A stretch of DNA of 64,000 nucleotides, from assembly GCA_036898135.1 (NCBI GenBank), contig CM072513.1, forward strand, positions 33,769,691 to 33,833,690. The letters are read 5' to 3'. Source of the DNA: Oncomelania hupensis. Lineage: Eukaryota; Mollusca; Gastropoda; Littorinimorpha; Pomatiopsidae. Each line of letters opens with the position of its first letter. Within the stretch, counting starts at the first letter, position 1. Position numbers and translations under genes: made by a program. Below, one piece after another: positions 19,633-30,923 of this stretch. The notes below the pieces were generated by a model. The model saw only the letters and a program-made list of their open reading frames with translations, was not told where the DNA came from and did no database searches.

Positions 19633-22338
19633 ATGCTGAGACCACGCATTCCTCTGTGGCAGCGCAGACTGGGTACACCTGAGTACACTGACATCAAGCC
19701 TGGTAATGTTAACTTGAAACCTCGTGCTCTGCTTGAAACCCCTGTCTCACGTTCCGTGCGTACCCCTTATGAACGACCATTACCTGGTGGTAATGAGCCA
19801 ATCGCAGCAGCGCCCAAGGAACTGCTCAGCCTGCTTTCCACTGCGCAAGAAAAACTTATGAAGGAGAGAGAGATGATACTGAAGGTCATGGGACGCTCAG
19901 ACATCGATCACCAGGGAATGCCAGGCCTTCTTGGTGAACGACCTGACGATTCAGGGATGGGTCTAGAAGGACCCATGAGACCAAAGCGACCTGGAGGACT
20001 TATGGGCCCTGGACCCAGAGGACCAATGGGATCTGGACCTAGAGGATCAATGGGATCTGGACCTGGAGGACCAATGGGGCCTGGACCTAGAGGACCTGTG
20101 TCTCCAGTAGATGGCAAGCCTGGTCTACTTGGTGAGCGTCCGGCTGAATTTGACGGTGGTATGAGACCCCCTGGGCCGAGAGGTGGAATGAATGGTGCAG
20201 GACAAGGTATGGGACGAGGCATGGGACCTGGTGCAAGAGGCCCGCCTGGGCTGATGGGAGCAGGACCCCGGGGCCCAGGTCCTATGGGAGGAGGGCCAGC
20301 TGAGGGCCCCATGGGTATTGGCCCCAGAATGGGTGGTCCTATGGGTGGAGGAGCAGGACCCTGGGGCCCAGATCCTATGGGAGGGCCAGCAGATAGACCA
20401 ATGGGTGGAGGTCTGATGGGAGATAGTCCCCGAATGGGTGGTCCTGGTGGAATTCGAGGACTGATGGAAGGACCAGGAGCCAGACCCAGAGGGCTGAGGG
20501 ATGATATGGGACCTATGAATAAGCCCAGAGGACTCATGGATGATATGGCTGGGGGAAAACGGCCAAGAGGGCTGCTGGATGACATGGGCCCTATGAATAA
20601 ACCTAAGGGACTGATGGATGAGCCCATAAATCGCTATAGGGGTCTGATGGATGACAAAGGCAGAAGTCAGGGTGGTGAAGGATTGATGGGTCCTGGACCC
20701 AGAGAACCCCAGACTCTGATGGGAGAGTCTGGTTTCATGGGTACTGGCCCCAGGGGTCAGGGAATGATGGGACAAGGATTCAGAACTGGCGACAAGGGTG
20801 GAATGGGACCAGCCAGAGGTGGGCAGGGAGGTAGTTTGGGGCCAAAAGGCAGTGCAGGGCTGTTAGGTGCTGCCCCTGGAGACCCAGTGGGAGGCAATGG
20901 GCCGATGGGCAAATGGGAAAGTGCTGGCACTGGTTCAAGGGACAGAATGGGTGGTAGAGGAGGTGTAACAGGAGATGTGAGTGGTCAAAGGGGTTGGGAT
21001 GATGGCCCTCGAGGTCCTACTTCGAGAGCTCTCGTGGGTGAAGGGTTAATGGGTGAGGGCCCCAGAGGCCAAGGTCCTCTAGGTTTGATGGGCCCTGGTC
21101 CCAGAGATCAAATGGGTGAAGGCCCCAGAGGTCAAGGCACCCGAGGCTTGATGGGCTTTGGTCCAAGAGATCAAATGGGTGAGAGTTTAATGGGTGAAGG
21201 CCCTAAAGGTCAGGGTCCCCGAGGCTTGATGGGCTCTAGTCCAAGAGATCCAATAGGGAATGGTCCAAAAGGCATGGCTTCAAGAGACCTGGTGGGTGGT
21301 GGACTGATGGGTGAGGCCCCAAGAGATCGTGGGCTAGGGGATATGGGTCTTGGTCCAAGGGATCGTATGGGAGCCACTGGTTCTAGAGATTTGGGATCAC
21401 AAAACCTGAGAGGAGGGACCGGTCTGATGGGTGAAGCACCTCAACGAGGCTATTTTGAAAGAGCAGGTGATAGAATGGACAGAGATGCATCATTAGGGGA
21501 CAGGTATAGCACTGCCATGGGTGGGTTGGATAGAAATGGCTCTAGCATGGGTTCTCGAGACTTGGATCGTTCCGGACTCCTGGACACTGGGTCTAGAGGT
21601 ATAGCGTCTGGGTCTTTCACAAGAGGTGCCACAGACTTGGGAGGTAGCTCTAGAGATTACATGGGAAGTAGCTCCAGAGATTACATGGGAAGTAGCTCAA
21701 AAGATTACATGGGAGGTAACTCAAGAGACTACATAGGAAGTAGCTCCAGAGACTATGTAGGTGGTAGTTCAAGAGATATGGGAAGCAGCTCCAAAGATTT
21801 GATGGGAAGTAGCTCCAAAGATTTGATGGGAAATAGCTCCAGAGATTACACGGGGATTTCTAGGGATTATACGGGAGGGAGTTCCAGAGACTATATAGGA
21901 GGCACAGGCTTGTTGGATGAAGTACCTAGGGGTGGATCAGCTCTTGGCATGGGGGGTCGGTCTGGGTATGGTGGAGATGGAATGGCAGGATCAAGTTCAA
22001 GGGACTTGGGCTTGTCAGGCCGTTTAGATAGCAGAGATGTGTTGAGTGGGTCACGTGGGAGCGGCAGAGCAGCAGACCCTTACGGGAATTATGATAGGGC
22101 CCAGGGCTATTCAGCAACGGGTGTAGGAATCTTGAGCAGTGGAAGGGGTGGCAGTGCAGAAGGAGGGGAAACATGGGCAGCTCCAAGGGACTCTTATCAG
22201 CAAAGCACTCTTGACAGCTCTTACGATAGCGGCCGATCGCGTGGTGTGATTGAAGACCGCCGCTTCCAGACCTCGGAGTCCTATGCTCGAAACCCTATGC
22301 CCACCTCCAGTTCTTATCGTCAGAGAGATTATTATTGA
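19633..22338 (+). CDS. Gly/Met/Pro/Arg-rich low-complexity protein (901 aa)
   Basis: Uninterrupted ORF in one exon. The start is chosen because ATG 19633 has A at -3 and the same frame has a TGA 15 bases upstream, inside the exon that begins at 19583. Residues 1-60 are basic and non-repetitive. Residues 62-87 (KELLSLLSTAQEKLMKERE) may form a helix. About 113-275 are GPMG/GPRG repeats, 290-343 repeats of RGLMDDM type, 470-566 GLMGEGPRGQGP repeats, 670-758 SSSRDYMG repeats. The Tyr/Arg-rich tail ends SSYRQRDYY. No catalytic domain, signal peptide or membrane segment is seen. The composition with RG and SRDY motifs recalls RNA-associated, phase-separating proteins, but that is inference. Not collagen: no regular G-X-Y. 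The long antisense ORFs are shadows of the GC-rich repeats. Confidence 0.85.
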   Translation: MLRPRIPLWQRRLGTPEYTDIKPGNVNLKPRALLETPVSRSVRTPYERPLPGGNEPIAAAPKELLSLLSTAQEKLMKEREMILKVMGRSDIDHQGMPGLLGERPDDSGMGLEGPMRPKRPGGLMGPGPRGPMGSGPRGSMGSGPGGPMGPGPRGPVSPVDGKPGLLGERPAEFDGGMRPPGPRGGMNGAGQGMGRGMGPGARGPPGLMGAGPRGPGPMGGGPAEGPMGIGPRMGGPMGGGAGPWGPDPMGGPADRPMGGGLMGDSPRMGGPGGIRGLMEGPGARPRGLRDDMGPMNKPRGLMDDMAGGKRPRGLLDDMGPMNKPKGLMDEPINRYRGLMDDKGRSQGGEGLMGPGPREPQTLMGESGFMGTGPRGQGMMGQGFRTGDKGGMGPARGGQGGSLGPKGSAGLLGAAPGDPVGGNGPMGKWESAGTGSRDRMGGRGGVTGDVSGQRGWDDGPRGPTSRALVGEGLMGEGPRGQGPLGLMGPGPRDQMGEGPRGQGTRGLMGFGPRDQMGESLMGEGPKGQGPRGLMGSSPRDPIGNGPKGMASRDLVGGGLMGEAPRDRGLGDMGLGPRDRMGATGSRDLGSQNLRGGTGLMGEAPQRGYFERAGDRMDRDASLGDRYSTAMGGLDRNGSSMGSRDLDRSGLLDTGSRGIASGSFTRGATDLGGSSRDYMGSSSRDYMGSSSKDYMGGNSRDYIGSSSRDYVGGSSRDMGSSSKDLMGSSSKDLMGNSSRDYTGISRDYTGGSSRDYIGGTGLLDEVPRGGSALGMGGRSGYGGDGMAGSSSRDLGLSGRLDSRDVLSGSRGSGRAADPYGNYDRAQGYSATGVGILSSGRGGSAEGGETWAAPRDSYQQSTLDSSYDSGRSRGVIEDRRFQTSESYARNPMPTSSSYRQRDYY

Positions 22339-22430
22339 GCTCCTTAAACAATAATGAAAATTCCCAGACCTTCTCTCCCCTTTATCCAGCTTTCAAGAGG
22401 CAGTTTTATTGCTTTGCATATCTGTATTAC

Positions 22431-22473
22431 AATAAACATGTTTAACTGTTGTTAAAGAGTAATGAATAATAAA
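22431..22473 (+). terminator. Poly(A) signals of the 901-residue gene
   Basis: AATAAA at 22431-22436 and 22468-22473, about 95 and 130 bases after the stop codon, followed by GT-rich sequence (22552-22590) that can act as downstream element. Confidence 0.6.
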
Positions 22474-25400
22474 TAAGGGTTGTATAATTTAATAATTCTA
22501 TTGGAGGCGATTGTGTTTCTGGCACAGTATTTTGATGTATTGCCCAGTTTGTTTCTTTTTTGTTTGTTTTTTGTGTGTGTTTGTGTTTTATTTTTTTTCC
22601 AAGGCAAAAATAATTCTTTGTAAATGTTTTTTTTAATAGCCAGTTTTAGGATGCATATAATTTGTTAATCAAACAGTTAGGTTATATTCCATACCCATAG
22701 CTGAGCTAGCGTTATCAAAATTGACAAAAGTATTAAACATCACCCAACAAGCAGTATTTTGAAACTAGTAATCAATGCTTGGTTATTTAAAAGCCCTTGT
22801 TTTTTAAATTTTAAGTCAAGTAGGGTAAAAAATGAACAGATTTGTACAGCTTTCCTATATTTGCAGGTCACATTAGATTGCTCTTTTATGCTTGTATACT
22901 TTTCTACAATTTCCCTGTAAATATGAAATTAACTTGAAATTGTATCACTCAAAATGAAGCATTTCATTCTTCAAATTACTTATCTGTTATTGAAATACTG
23001 TTTTATGAATTATCGTTGAAATAGTTGTTGAAATTCTTTTTAGCATACATGTATGCTTGTGGAGTAACAATGAAGTATTCAAGTTAAGTTGTTTTGAAAC
23101 TAGAATACTGATTAGTGTTAATGATTGTTCAGCTTGTGAATGAGCAAGAGGGCAAAGAAAATGAGTTAAAATGCAAAGCCAAAGGTTATAAATTGAGGTT
23201 GCAATGTCTAGAAGTTAAATAGTGAACAAGAGTTGTTAGCTTTAAATTTCAAAGTGAGAGAAACTAATGGACAAGAATTATAGTCTTAACACTGCCATTT
23301 GCCAACAAGGGTTGAATGCGAAAAGGACTGAGAGTGAATCAAGTCCAATCCAGTGCCCATTTGTATGGATTTTGATGGATGAATTGGATTGTTAGATTCA
23401 CTCTCAGCAATAACTACAAAATGATGAACTCTGTGAATTCATTTGCGGGTTGTGTTGAGAAAGGTCATGAAATATCGCAAAAGAAAGAATGCAGAGGAGG
23501 TTCTGAAGAACTTTGGGTTGTATTGTGAGAATGTTTGTTGCAGTGAGAAAGATGGCGAACATGTTTGTTAATAATTGGCAAGTTGCTGAAATTGTTTGCG
23601 AGAAACAGAAATCGGTCCTCTTAGCAGTCTGCTGGACCTAAAAACATTGATTAGTTAATCTAATTTAACAGAAATCGGTGTGATTTGTAAGCGTTAAATG
23701 AATAGAGAGAAACAAGTGAGAAAAATGGGAGGGAGAGAGAGGAGAGAGAAGAGAGAGAGCGAGATGAAAAAAAAGGGGTGTTCAAACATTAATGGCAGTC
23801 AGCGAGTGACTGAAGGAGACAAAGATTTAACATTCATTCATAAAAAAACCAGCATTTTTGCAAATTTTAAACCACAGAGAGAAAGTGTTTACATACATAA
23901 GTGTGTGAGACTGAGAGAATGTAATGAACGTGACTGTCTAAGTCATAGTGAGAATCACCAGAATGAAAGAGGGAGAGAACATTTGTGAGAAATTCAAGCT
24001 GTGGATTGGTAAAGTGCGAAAGGGAATGAGAAAGATGAAGGAAGAAAAGATTGTGTTTTACAATGTCTGTGTTGTGAGTTTGAAAAATGTTATTTTTTCA
24101 TTCAAAAATGACGTTTTCAGTACTATGTATATTTACACAGTCATATGGAAACAGCAGTAGTAAGGCTAAATTACATGCACGACATGTTCTCTGATATTTT
24201 GGTTTTTGAGACTGTCTTTACTGTACACCATTGCTTGTGTAGCATATATCTGCAATATCAGAACTTTGCAAGAGGTTTTTACATCATTTTTAAGACTTAG
24301 ATTGGGTTATCTATATTACAAGAATATTGCTTTGGTTCTATACCTATGCTTTGCAATAATTTTTATGAAATATTACTTCTTTTTCTTTTCAATTGGGAAC
24401 CAACCAGAGCTTTTTTTTTCTACATTTCTTTTTTAAATTTTGTATTTTTCCACTCATTTACTCCACATCTCCCCCCTCGTTGCCACACTTTTCCAATAAC
24501 CACTGTGCATTGGTTTCTTCTGCCAACAGACTGTAAAGATTGCAAGATCTAGCTGTGGCTAGTCAAATATCCAATATTTAATTATATATTCTTTTCTAAT
24601 GCGTTCGTTTATCTTTCAAGGATTGGACTAACCTTCCAATGACAGTATTTTATTGTCTAATATACATGTTTTGATATCATATTTGTTTGATGTTTACTTA
24701 AGGCCGGTAATTGGCTTTTGGGTGGATACTGTTTTTTTGTGTGCACAGTAAAACAACTCGCACACATAAATTATACACACACTCTTTCCTAGCTTTTTCT
24801 TATAAGGTGTTCACACAGAAGGGGAACAAGAATGGTACACCAAGGCGATCAAGTATCATCTCCTTTTATTTAAAAAAAAATTTTTTTGTCTACCATTTCC
24901 ATTGATGTGTGTGCAGATTAATTCTTCCTTTTCGATCTTCAAGCCATCAATAATTTTTCTTTGTATTTTTCTGTCAATTTCTGACCATGCTGAGCATGGA
25001 CAAACAGTACTGTACAAGTGTTCATCATCAACACCACATTATCAATATAGAGTGTTACTGGGGGATTTCAGTCTATATTTGAAACTCCTGAGTCCCACTT
25101 TTTCACTCTTGTTCCTTTTGTCTGACTTTCTTGTTGTGTTTACGGTGTCTTGTTGTGCACACAGATGGGTGCTGTACATACCAATTAATATCAAATGGAT
25201 TCGTGTTATAGTTATACCTTGTTATAATGTTGTAGTTCTTTTTATAGTTCACAGTAGTGTTTATTCGCAATATTGTAGAACTATGACATTTGTTTCGTTA
25301 GGATGTTGATTCATATAGAGTTTACGTTCTTCATCTACTGACCTTTTGTATTGCTCACTGCTGCTTTTGCTTAGCACATGTTCTTCCAGCACAGGAAAAA

Positions 25401-27836
25401 AACAACATAAAAAACAACTCCAACTCTACCTAGGGGAACACATTTAATCCACAGCCACCACAGAAGAACTGTAATACACAATTCAGAAAGAGTATGCAAG
25501 TAAATCTGTGCACTACATGGACTACCCTTATTCAAGTTACCAAGTTACCCACAGATTCTTTTTTTATGGATAATCTCTCGTTGAATCTTTTGCACTAGGG
25601 ATTACCTTTGGTTTGTAAATATTGTACATAAATCATCTGTTTCAGAGTTAACAATTTAGTTTTTGACAGAAGTCTTTATTTTGTCCCTCGTTTTGCAACT
25701 GTACCTAACCCTATCATTTGTTGTATGTTGTATCTTGGATTGTTCCTCAGCCTCAAAGCTGATTTATTTCCCTTCCATCACATTGAGTTTGCTTGAAGCC
25801 AGATTGGCTAACGTGCAGGCATAGTTACTATTTTTTTCAATCCTATCGGTCCTTTCACATTTGCCTGCTTGTACTTAAGAAAAAACATTTTTTAAAGGAT
25901 ATTTATGCAGTGGAATTACGGTGCCTATGGCATTTTATATGTTTCCCCAACTCATTTTTTGGTACTTCAACTGAATTTTGATTCCATTTTCTTACAAATC
26001 AGTAATATTCCTATCTCTTTTTGCACTTGATACACTGCACTGTTTTTGTAATTTCTCATTTCTAATAGACCGCTGAGGCTTACAAAGACACAATTTCATG
26101 CTCTCTCATCAGTAACAATTCACATGCTTCTTACTTGGAGACTCCAATAGCAGTTTGTCCTTGAAGCAGAACTGAAGAAGTGAGAATGAACACGCTGACA
26201 GTCACTTCTGCATTATCACACAGGCAGATTATTGAATTTTTTGTAAAAACACATCCTGCAGTTTCATATATATACATTGTAAATAATTCATTGGCAGTTT
26301 CCATATACATTGCAAATAATTCATTCTACATGTTTTAGCGTAGTTGGCCACATACTCTGTTTCTTACAGACGAAATATCTGCTTTAATTCTTTCCCGTGA
26401 GAATAAAATGCCAACTGAATCAGAATCTCATGCCTCTTTGCCTGGTACGAAAGTTAGAAAAATGTTAAAAGGGCAGGTATGATTTTTAAAAATATAAATC
26501 TTTTCAGGCTTTTGTGTTCAAAGCATGTTTTAGCAGTTCAGTTTGGCCATGCAAGAAAATATTCTTTCATTGCAGAACAAAATTTCAGACGTTCTTTCCT
26601 GGCTTGTTGTTGATGTTGTGCCATTAGTTATTACAGATAGCTTTATTAGAAAATTTACATCATGTAGCATTTCATTTTCATTGTAGTAAAATTGTGTTTA
26701 TAAAAAAAAGAAAACAAACACATCTTTCTGCATTGACAGTTATTGTACTCCACAGTGCCGCACACCAGTTTCTTCGTCCTCTTCTTCTTCTATCATACTT
26801 TATTTTCCCACTATTTTCTTTCTTCCTTTCTATGTTTTCCTGCATTTCTCATTCTAATCCCGCAGAAGATCTTGATATGACCTGTTCTCTCTTCTGCGTG
26901 CAATTGATTTTGAATGTGAGAATGATACAGCATTCACTGTTGCCAGTCCACATTATGGTAGCCATTTCCATGTTGCGGGGATTAGAAGTGATAGAGAAAG
27001 GGAGAAGATGGGAGGAAGGAAGTAAGAGGTAAAGAGTAGTTTTATATTTATTTATTGATGATAAGTTTATTTATCTTAATAACCATGACTCTTTATGAAA
27101 AATGCAAGTTTATATGTACTTGATTATTTAAACCACAAATACATTAACTAGATTATGAAGTGTTTTGCTGTGTGGCAAAAATGTTAGATTATTGAATTTT
27201 AATTTAGTCTTGGGCGTAAATGGCATCCATACAGTGTACAAGGCAACAGAAATTGGCAACACATAACTTCACATGAACAAATAATTGAAACGCTTCAAAA
27301 CATTTGAGAATTTTGTCATGATTCACAGATCAGAACAAAAACGCAAAAACAAAAACAAAAGTTTGCAGTTTGAGAGAGAGAGAGAGTGTCAAAAGCCTAT
27401 GTGAATGTATATATATGTATGTGTTTGCACGTATGTGGATGTGTGTCTTTTTTATACTTATATATTTTAAAAAATATTTTCAGTGCTCCTTTTACAGAGA
27501 GAACGAGAGAGAGGATGATGGAAAGCACAGTTTTGTAGAATGAATCTTCTCCAGAGCTTTGATCGTGAAAGTGTGCAGTAAGTTGTTTGAATGAGTCTTC
27601 TCGTGAATGTGGTTGTGGGAATGAGCAGCTGTTTCTAAGAGTGAAGTGCAGAATGGTCTACAGAACTATGTAGATCTATGCACTTAGGGCTAAAACGGCC
27701 AGAGCAAATCTTGTTGTTTCTTGGCTGATGCATTCATGAATGTGAGAATGAATAGAATGCATGCTGGAGAGGCTGCTTTGGTTTGAAAGGGACATTGAGA
27801 GTGTGTTTGTGTGCACCACTTGAATAGTTCGAAGTG
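22474..27836. other. Long stretch without recognised gene
   Basis: AT-rich, with purine-rich GAGA runs at 23700-23770, T-rich segments at 24370-24450 and 24860-24900, and many AATAAA hexamers. ORFs of 62-135 codons (for example 24902-25309) are rich in Phe, Ser and Cys as expected from T-rich DNA, and lack homology signals or splice context. Alternative long 3' UTRs of the upstream gene or a noncoding transcript cannot be excluded. One micro-retroposon lies at 23617. Confidence 0.5.
23617..23667 (+). mobile_element. Micro-retroposon: 51-bp R 3' end
   Basis: CCTCTTAGCAGTCTGCTGGA and tail, flanked by perfect 12-bp duplications ACAGAAATCGGT (23605-23616, 23668-23679). Confidence 0.85.
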
Positions 27837-28145
27837 AGAGAGAATGTTATTTTATATGAGAGAATGCTGTGTTATATTTTGAGAGAATGCTGTGTTATAT
27901 TTGAGAGAATGCTGTGTTATATTAGAGCGAACGCTGTGTTTTATTAGAGAGAACGCTTTTGTGTTATATATGACCTAATGCTGTTGTTTTAGGTTGAAAA
28001 GAATGCTGTAGTGTATATTTGAGAGAATGCTGTTCTATACCTGTATTTGAGAGAATGCTGTGTTATATTCGAGAGAATGTTGTGTTTTATTTGAGAGAAT
28101 GTTGTGTAATATTTGAGAGAATGCTGTGTTATATTTGAGAGAAAG
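27837..28145. repeat. Minisatellite, about 22-bp unit
   Basis: About 13 diverged copies of TTGAGAGAATGCTGTGTTAT in tandem, with length variation among units. Translation in three frames gives only short repeats. Confidence 0.85.
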
Positions 28146-28182
28146 TTTGTTATTATTTGTGTGAATAAGCTGTGGTATGCCT

Positions 28183-28715
28183 TTTTGTATTTCCGGACTT
28201 TTCTGGAAATACTTTGAAATAAGAGTTTTGGTATACAAATTATAGGCCATCTTTCAGCAGCAGTCCGGTACTCGGTCAGTCCATTGATCCAAATTAAACT
28301 TTTCTGTTCAAAACACACTTTTCGCCTTATATCAACAAATGAACTGAAATTCACCATGTTTACTTTGCGGATACTTTAACTACTGCTAAGTATATTAGAT
28401 CTCTGGTATTTGTACTTACTCAAAGGTCAAGGTCATTGGCTGATGCTTCATTCTCTAAACACATTTTGAGCTGTATAAAAATTAGCTTAGCCGATGTAGA
28501 TAATTGCTTGCAGATACTTCAAATCGTGGCCTATTATTCTATGTTTTCATTTTGCTTCGTTATAGATACTAGGATAAAGCTGAATCCAAAAACTGCCGAG
28601 ATAAATAATAATTTTGAAAATGCTTATTTTTTGGCTGTGTGCCAGTGTCTGGAAATACATTTGAATGGTTTGCCATCCTGTTTGCTCTGTGTTTTCTTCA
28701 AAAGTTTAAGGAGAA
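28183..28715 (+). repeat. Dispersed repeat X, copy 1
   Basis: Shares a colinear series of blocks with 39611-40392: TGTATTTCCGGAC...CTTTGAAATA, CAAAACACACTTTT, TTTACTTTGC...GATACTTTAACTACTGC, AAAGGTCAAGGTCATTG, and TTTGCTTCGTTA. Unidentified; no ORF conserved between the two copies. This copy lacks an internal about 200-bp part. Confidence 0.7.
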
Positions 28716-28916
28716 TGTGGTTTTATATTTGGCTGAATGGAATTGGGTGAGACTGGTGAGAAAGTCAATAAAACGAGACTGAGCTGCAAACTTCTAAAAC
28801 GTACATGCACTCATGCACTAACCGCACACAACATGCACTCACACATGCAATGCACACACAAGCGCAAAGCCTTTGGGTGCATATCTACATGCACCACCTA
28901 CAACACTTCAACTAAA

Positions 28917-29220
28917 AAAAAAAGAAAAAGGTAAAGGTAGTCCCATAGCCTGTGGCCGTAGGGGAGCGTGATGTTGGAGATCACACTTATCTTGGGCCAG
29001 CGTACTGAGGGTGATGCCCATCTCTCTCCCTCGCTGCTTTACCTTCCCCACCCTTAAGAGAGTAGGTACTCAGTCACAGTTTGAGTCAACTGGGGGCATT
29101 GTTATTTGTCGCTTCACATTTTGCGGTCACCCATCCAAGTGCTAACCGCACTGGACGATGCTTAACTTGCAACACAGTAGCGAGTGCTCCAACCACTGCG
29201 CTATCCGACACCCCACCCCG
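28917..29220 (-). mobile_element. Chimeric tRNA/5S-like SINE
   Basis: 304 bp between perfect 12-bp duplications ACTTCAACTAAA (28905-28916, 29221-29232). Read on the - strand it starts GGGGTGTCGGATAGCGCAGT, with an A-box-like TAGCGCAGTGGTTGGAG. It then passes into a 5S rRNA-like internal-promoter region (GTTAGCACTTGGATGGGTGA). The other end is a T-rich run usable as a Pol III terminator. It has no protein coding. Confidence 0.75.
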
Positions 29221-29232
29221 ACTTCAACTAAA

Positions 29233-30917
29233 GAAACAAAAAATCAACTGATCACACACACTGAACAATGTCTTTTTAATCTGCTGTTCCCAACATTGTA
29301 ATTTTAGACAACAAAGAACAATGAAACTTAAGTTAAATAAAAACATTAATTTAAAAGAAAGTAAAATAAATTAATTAATAAAGTAAAATAAATTAAATTT
29401 AAATAGTAATAATAAAAATAGTAATAATCCAAATAAATTAAACATTGTACCATCTTATATAATTCTGTTTTCATAATGACATAATGTCAATTATTTATGT
29501 ACTATATATAAATGTTTTGAAGGTTATCTTGTGCAGATAATATAATTCCTTTTTTTAAAAATAAATAAAGGCTTTAAAACACTACATTTAAAATGTGCAA
29601 GAACTGCTAAAGAATTAGTGCCAAAATCAAGCCACCATGTTAAGGCGAAATGGTAATATCATAGGGGTAGGTGCTGAAACATCATTTAAACAGTCATTAC
29701 ATACAGTTGGCTGCATTGAGACGAATCTCCTGTTCTCATAAATTCCATAAAGAATTGAACTGAGTCTTCTGTACGATATTGTCATCACTCTCCCCATCTA
29801 AACTACTATGATTTTTTTTTCGAACTCTGGGTTGTTAAAGTATGGTCAGATTGTTAACTATAATAAGCGGTCTGTTATTGTTCGAGATTAATTTGAATGC
29901 ACCTGTGAATCAAAAGGATAATGTTGTCTATTATTGACATTGCCATGGCACAATTCCAACTAAAGGTAACTGCCAACAGAAGAGGGGCGATTGGCATTTT
30001 TATTCCTATTATTTTGTTTTCTTTGTATCCTCGGAAGACTGCATAGCAAAATGATTGCTAGATGTTTCCACTTATTTTCCTCGCCCTCCCTGATTGTTTT
30101 TTTTTAATGAGTTCTACCCAGGTCCCTCTTCTACACTCTACCTCTCTCTTCCCATCTCCCTACCCCCTTACTTTTATAATAATTGCATATTTATGAAAAA
30201 TGCGACCCATAGGCACAAATCATACAGCAGCAAGAGTTGTATGTTTGTTGTTGTTGTCGTTGTTCTTTTAAAAAAGATTTACATGCTCAAGTGAGAATTG
30301 ACCTCGTTACACACATATGCTTGTATACCGCATGAGAGTATTTTAGGCCTACCGAGGCACACACGAACACCTATGTTGGCTTATGCTAATTCAGCAGACT
30401 TAGTTACTTTAACTTTGTATGGGTGTACAGTAGAAACTGTTTCTATCACACTGAGGGCAAACACAATCAATCCAAACTTACAACACAAACTTTCTCTGAG
30501 CAATATATCACTAAACAGGAGAAAGGAAAATAATGGGCACACAGGAAAGGGATGCAAATGACGTGAACTATCACACACACTACTACCATAGACCATAATA
30601 TACTGGTTATATTGGTCTATGATACTACAAAGAAAAATAACCACTTGGAGAACACAAGTAGTTACAATAGAATAGTTTTGAAGTTGAAGAGAACAACAGT
30701 TTCGTCATTTATTAGAATAATATTATGTTCAAGAAAGAACATTCACAGTACTTGCACTGTACCGGCAAAAGGGTTAGTATGTCTACCAGTTTCTTTAAGA
30801 TTGTTTGATCAGAATCAGGCATGAAAAACCTCTTGTAGACGAAATTCTGCCGAATCCGCCGAAAAATATGTTGTTCACACTAAAATTGACCTCCGAGTTA
30901 CGGAATAGGATAGAATA
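29233..30917. other. No gene recognised
   Basis: AT-rich DNA with A/T-only stretches (29340-29440), a short (GTT)n at 30247-30263 and ORFs without motifs. Confidence 0.5.
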
Positions 30918-30923
30918 GATTTC

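Noticed and set aside
19908..20775. Long minus-strand ORFs (239 and 216 codons) opposite the 901-residue gene
   Set aside because: They mirror the GC-rich Gly/Pro repeats on the + strand, have no splice or promoter context, and their Pro/Ser or His/Ser repeats are the expected antisense products.
24902..25309. 135-codon ORF rich in Phe/Ser/Leu
   Set aside because: T-rich composition explains the hydrophobic translation; no start context, signal-peptide cleavage site or homology signal.
27837..28145. CRISPR-like array
   Set aside because: Units are directly adjacent with no unique spacers, and the context is eukaryotic; it is a minisatellite.
28436..28750. 104-codon ORF within dispersed repeat X
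   Set aside because: Not conserved in the second repeat copy at 39611-40392, which has frame breaks in the equivalent place.
29127..29180. 5S rRNA gene
   Set aside because: Only the internal promoter region is similar; flanking 5S sequence is absent and the segment lies inside a duplicated-target SINE.
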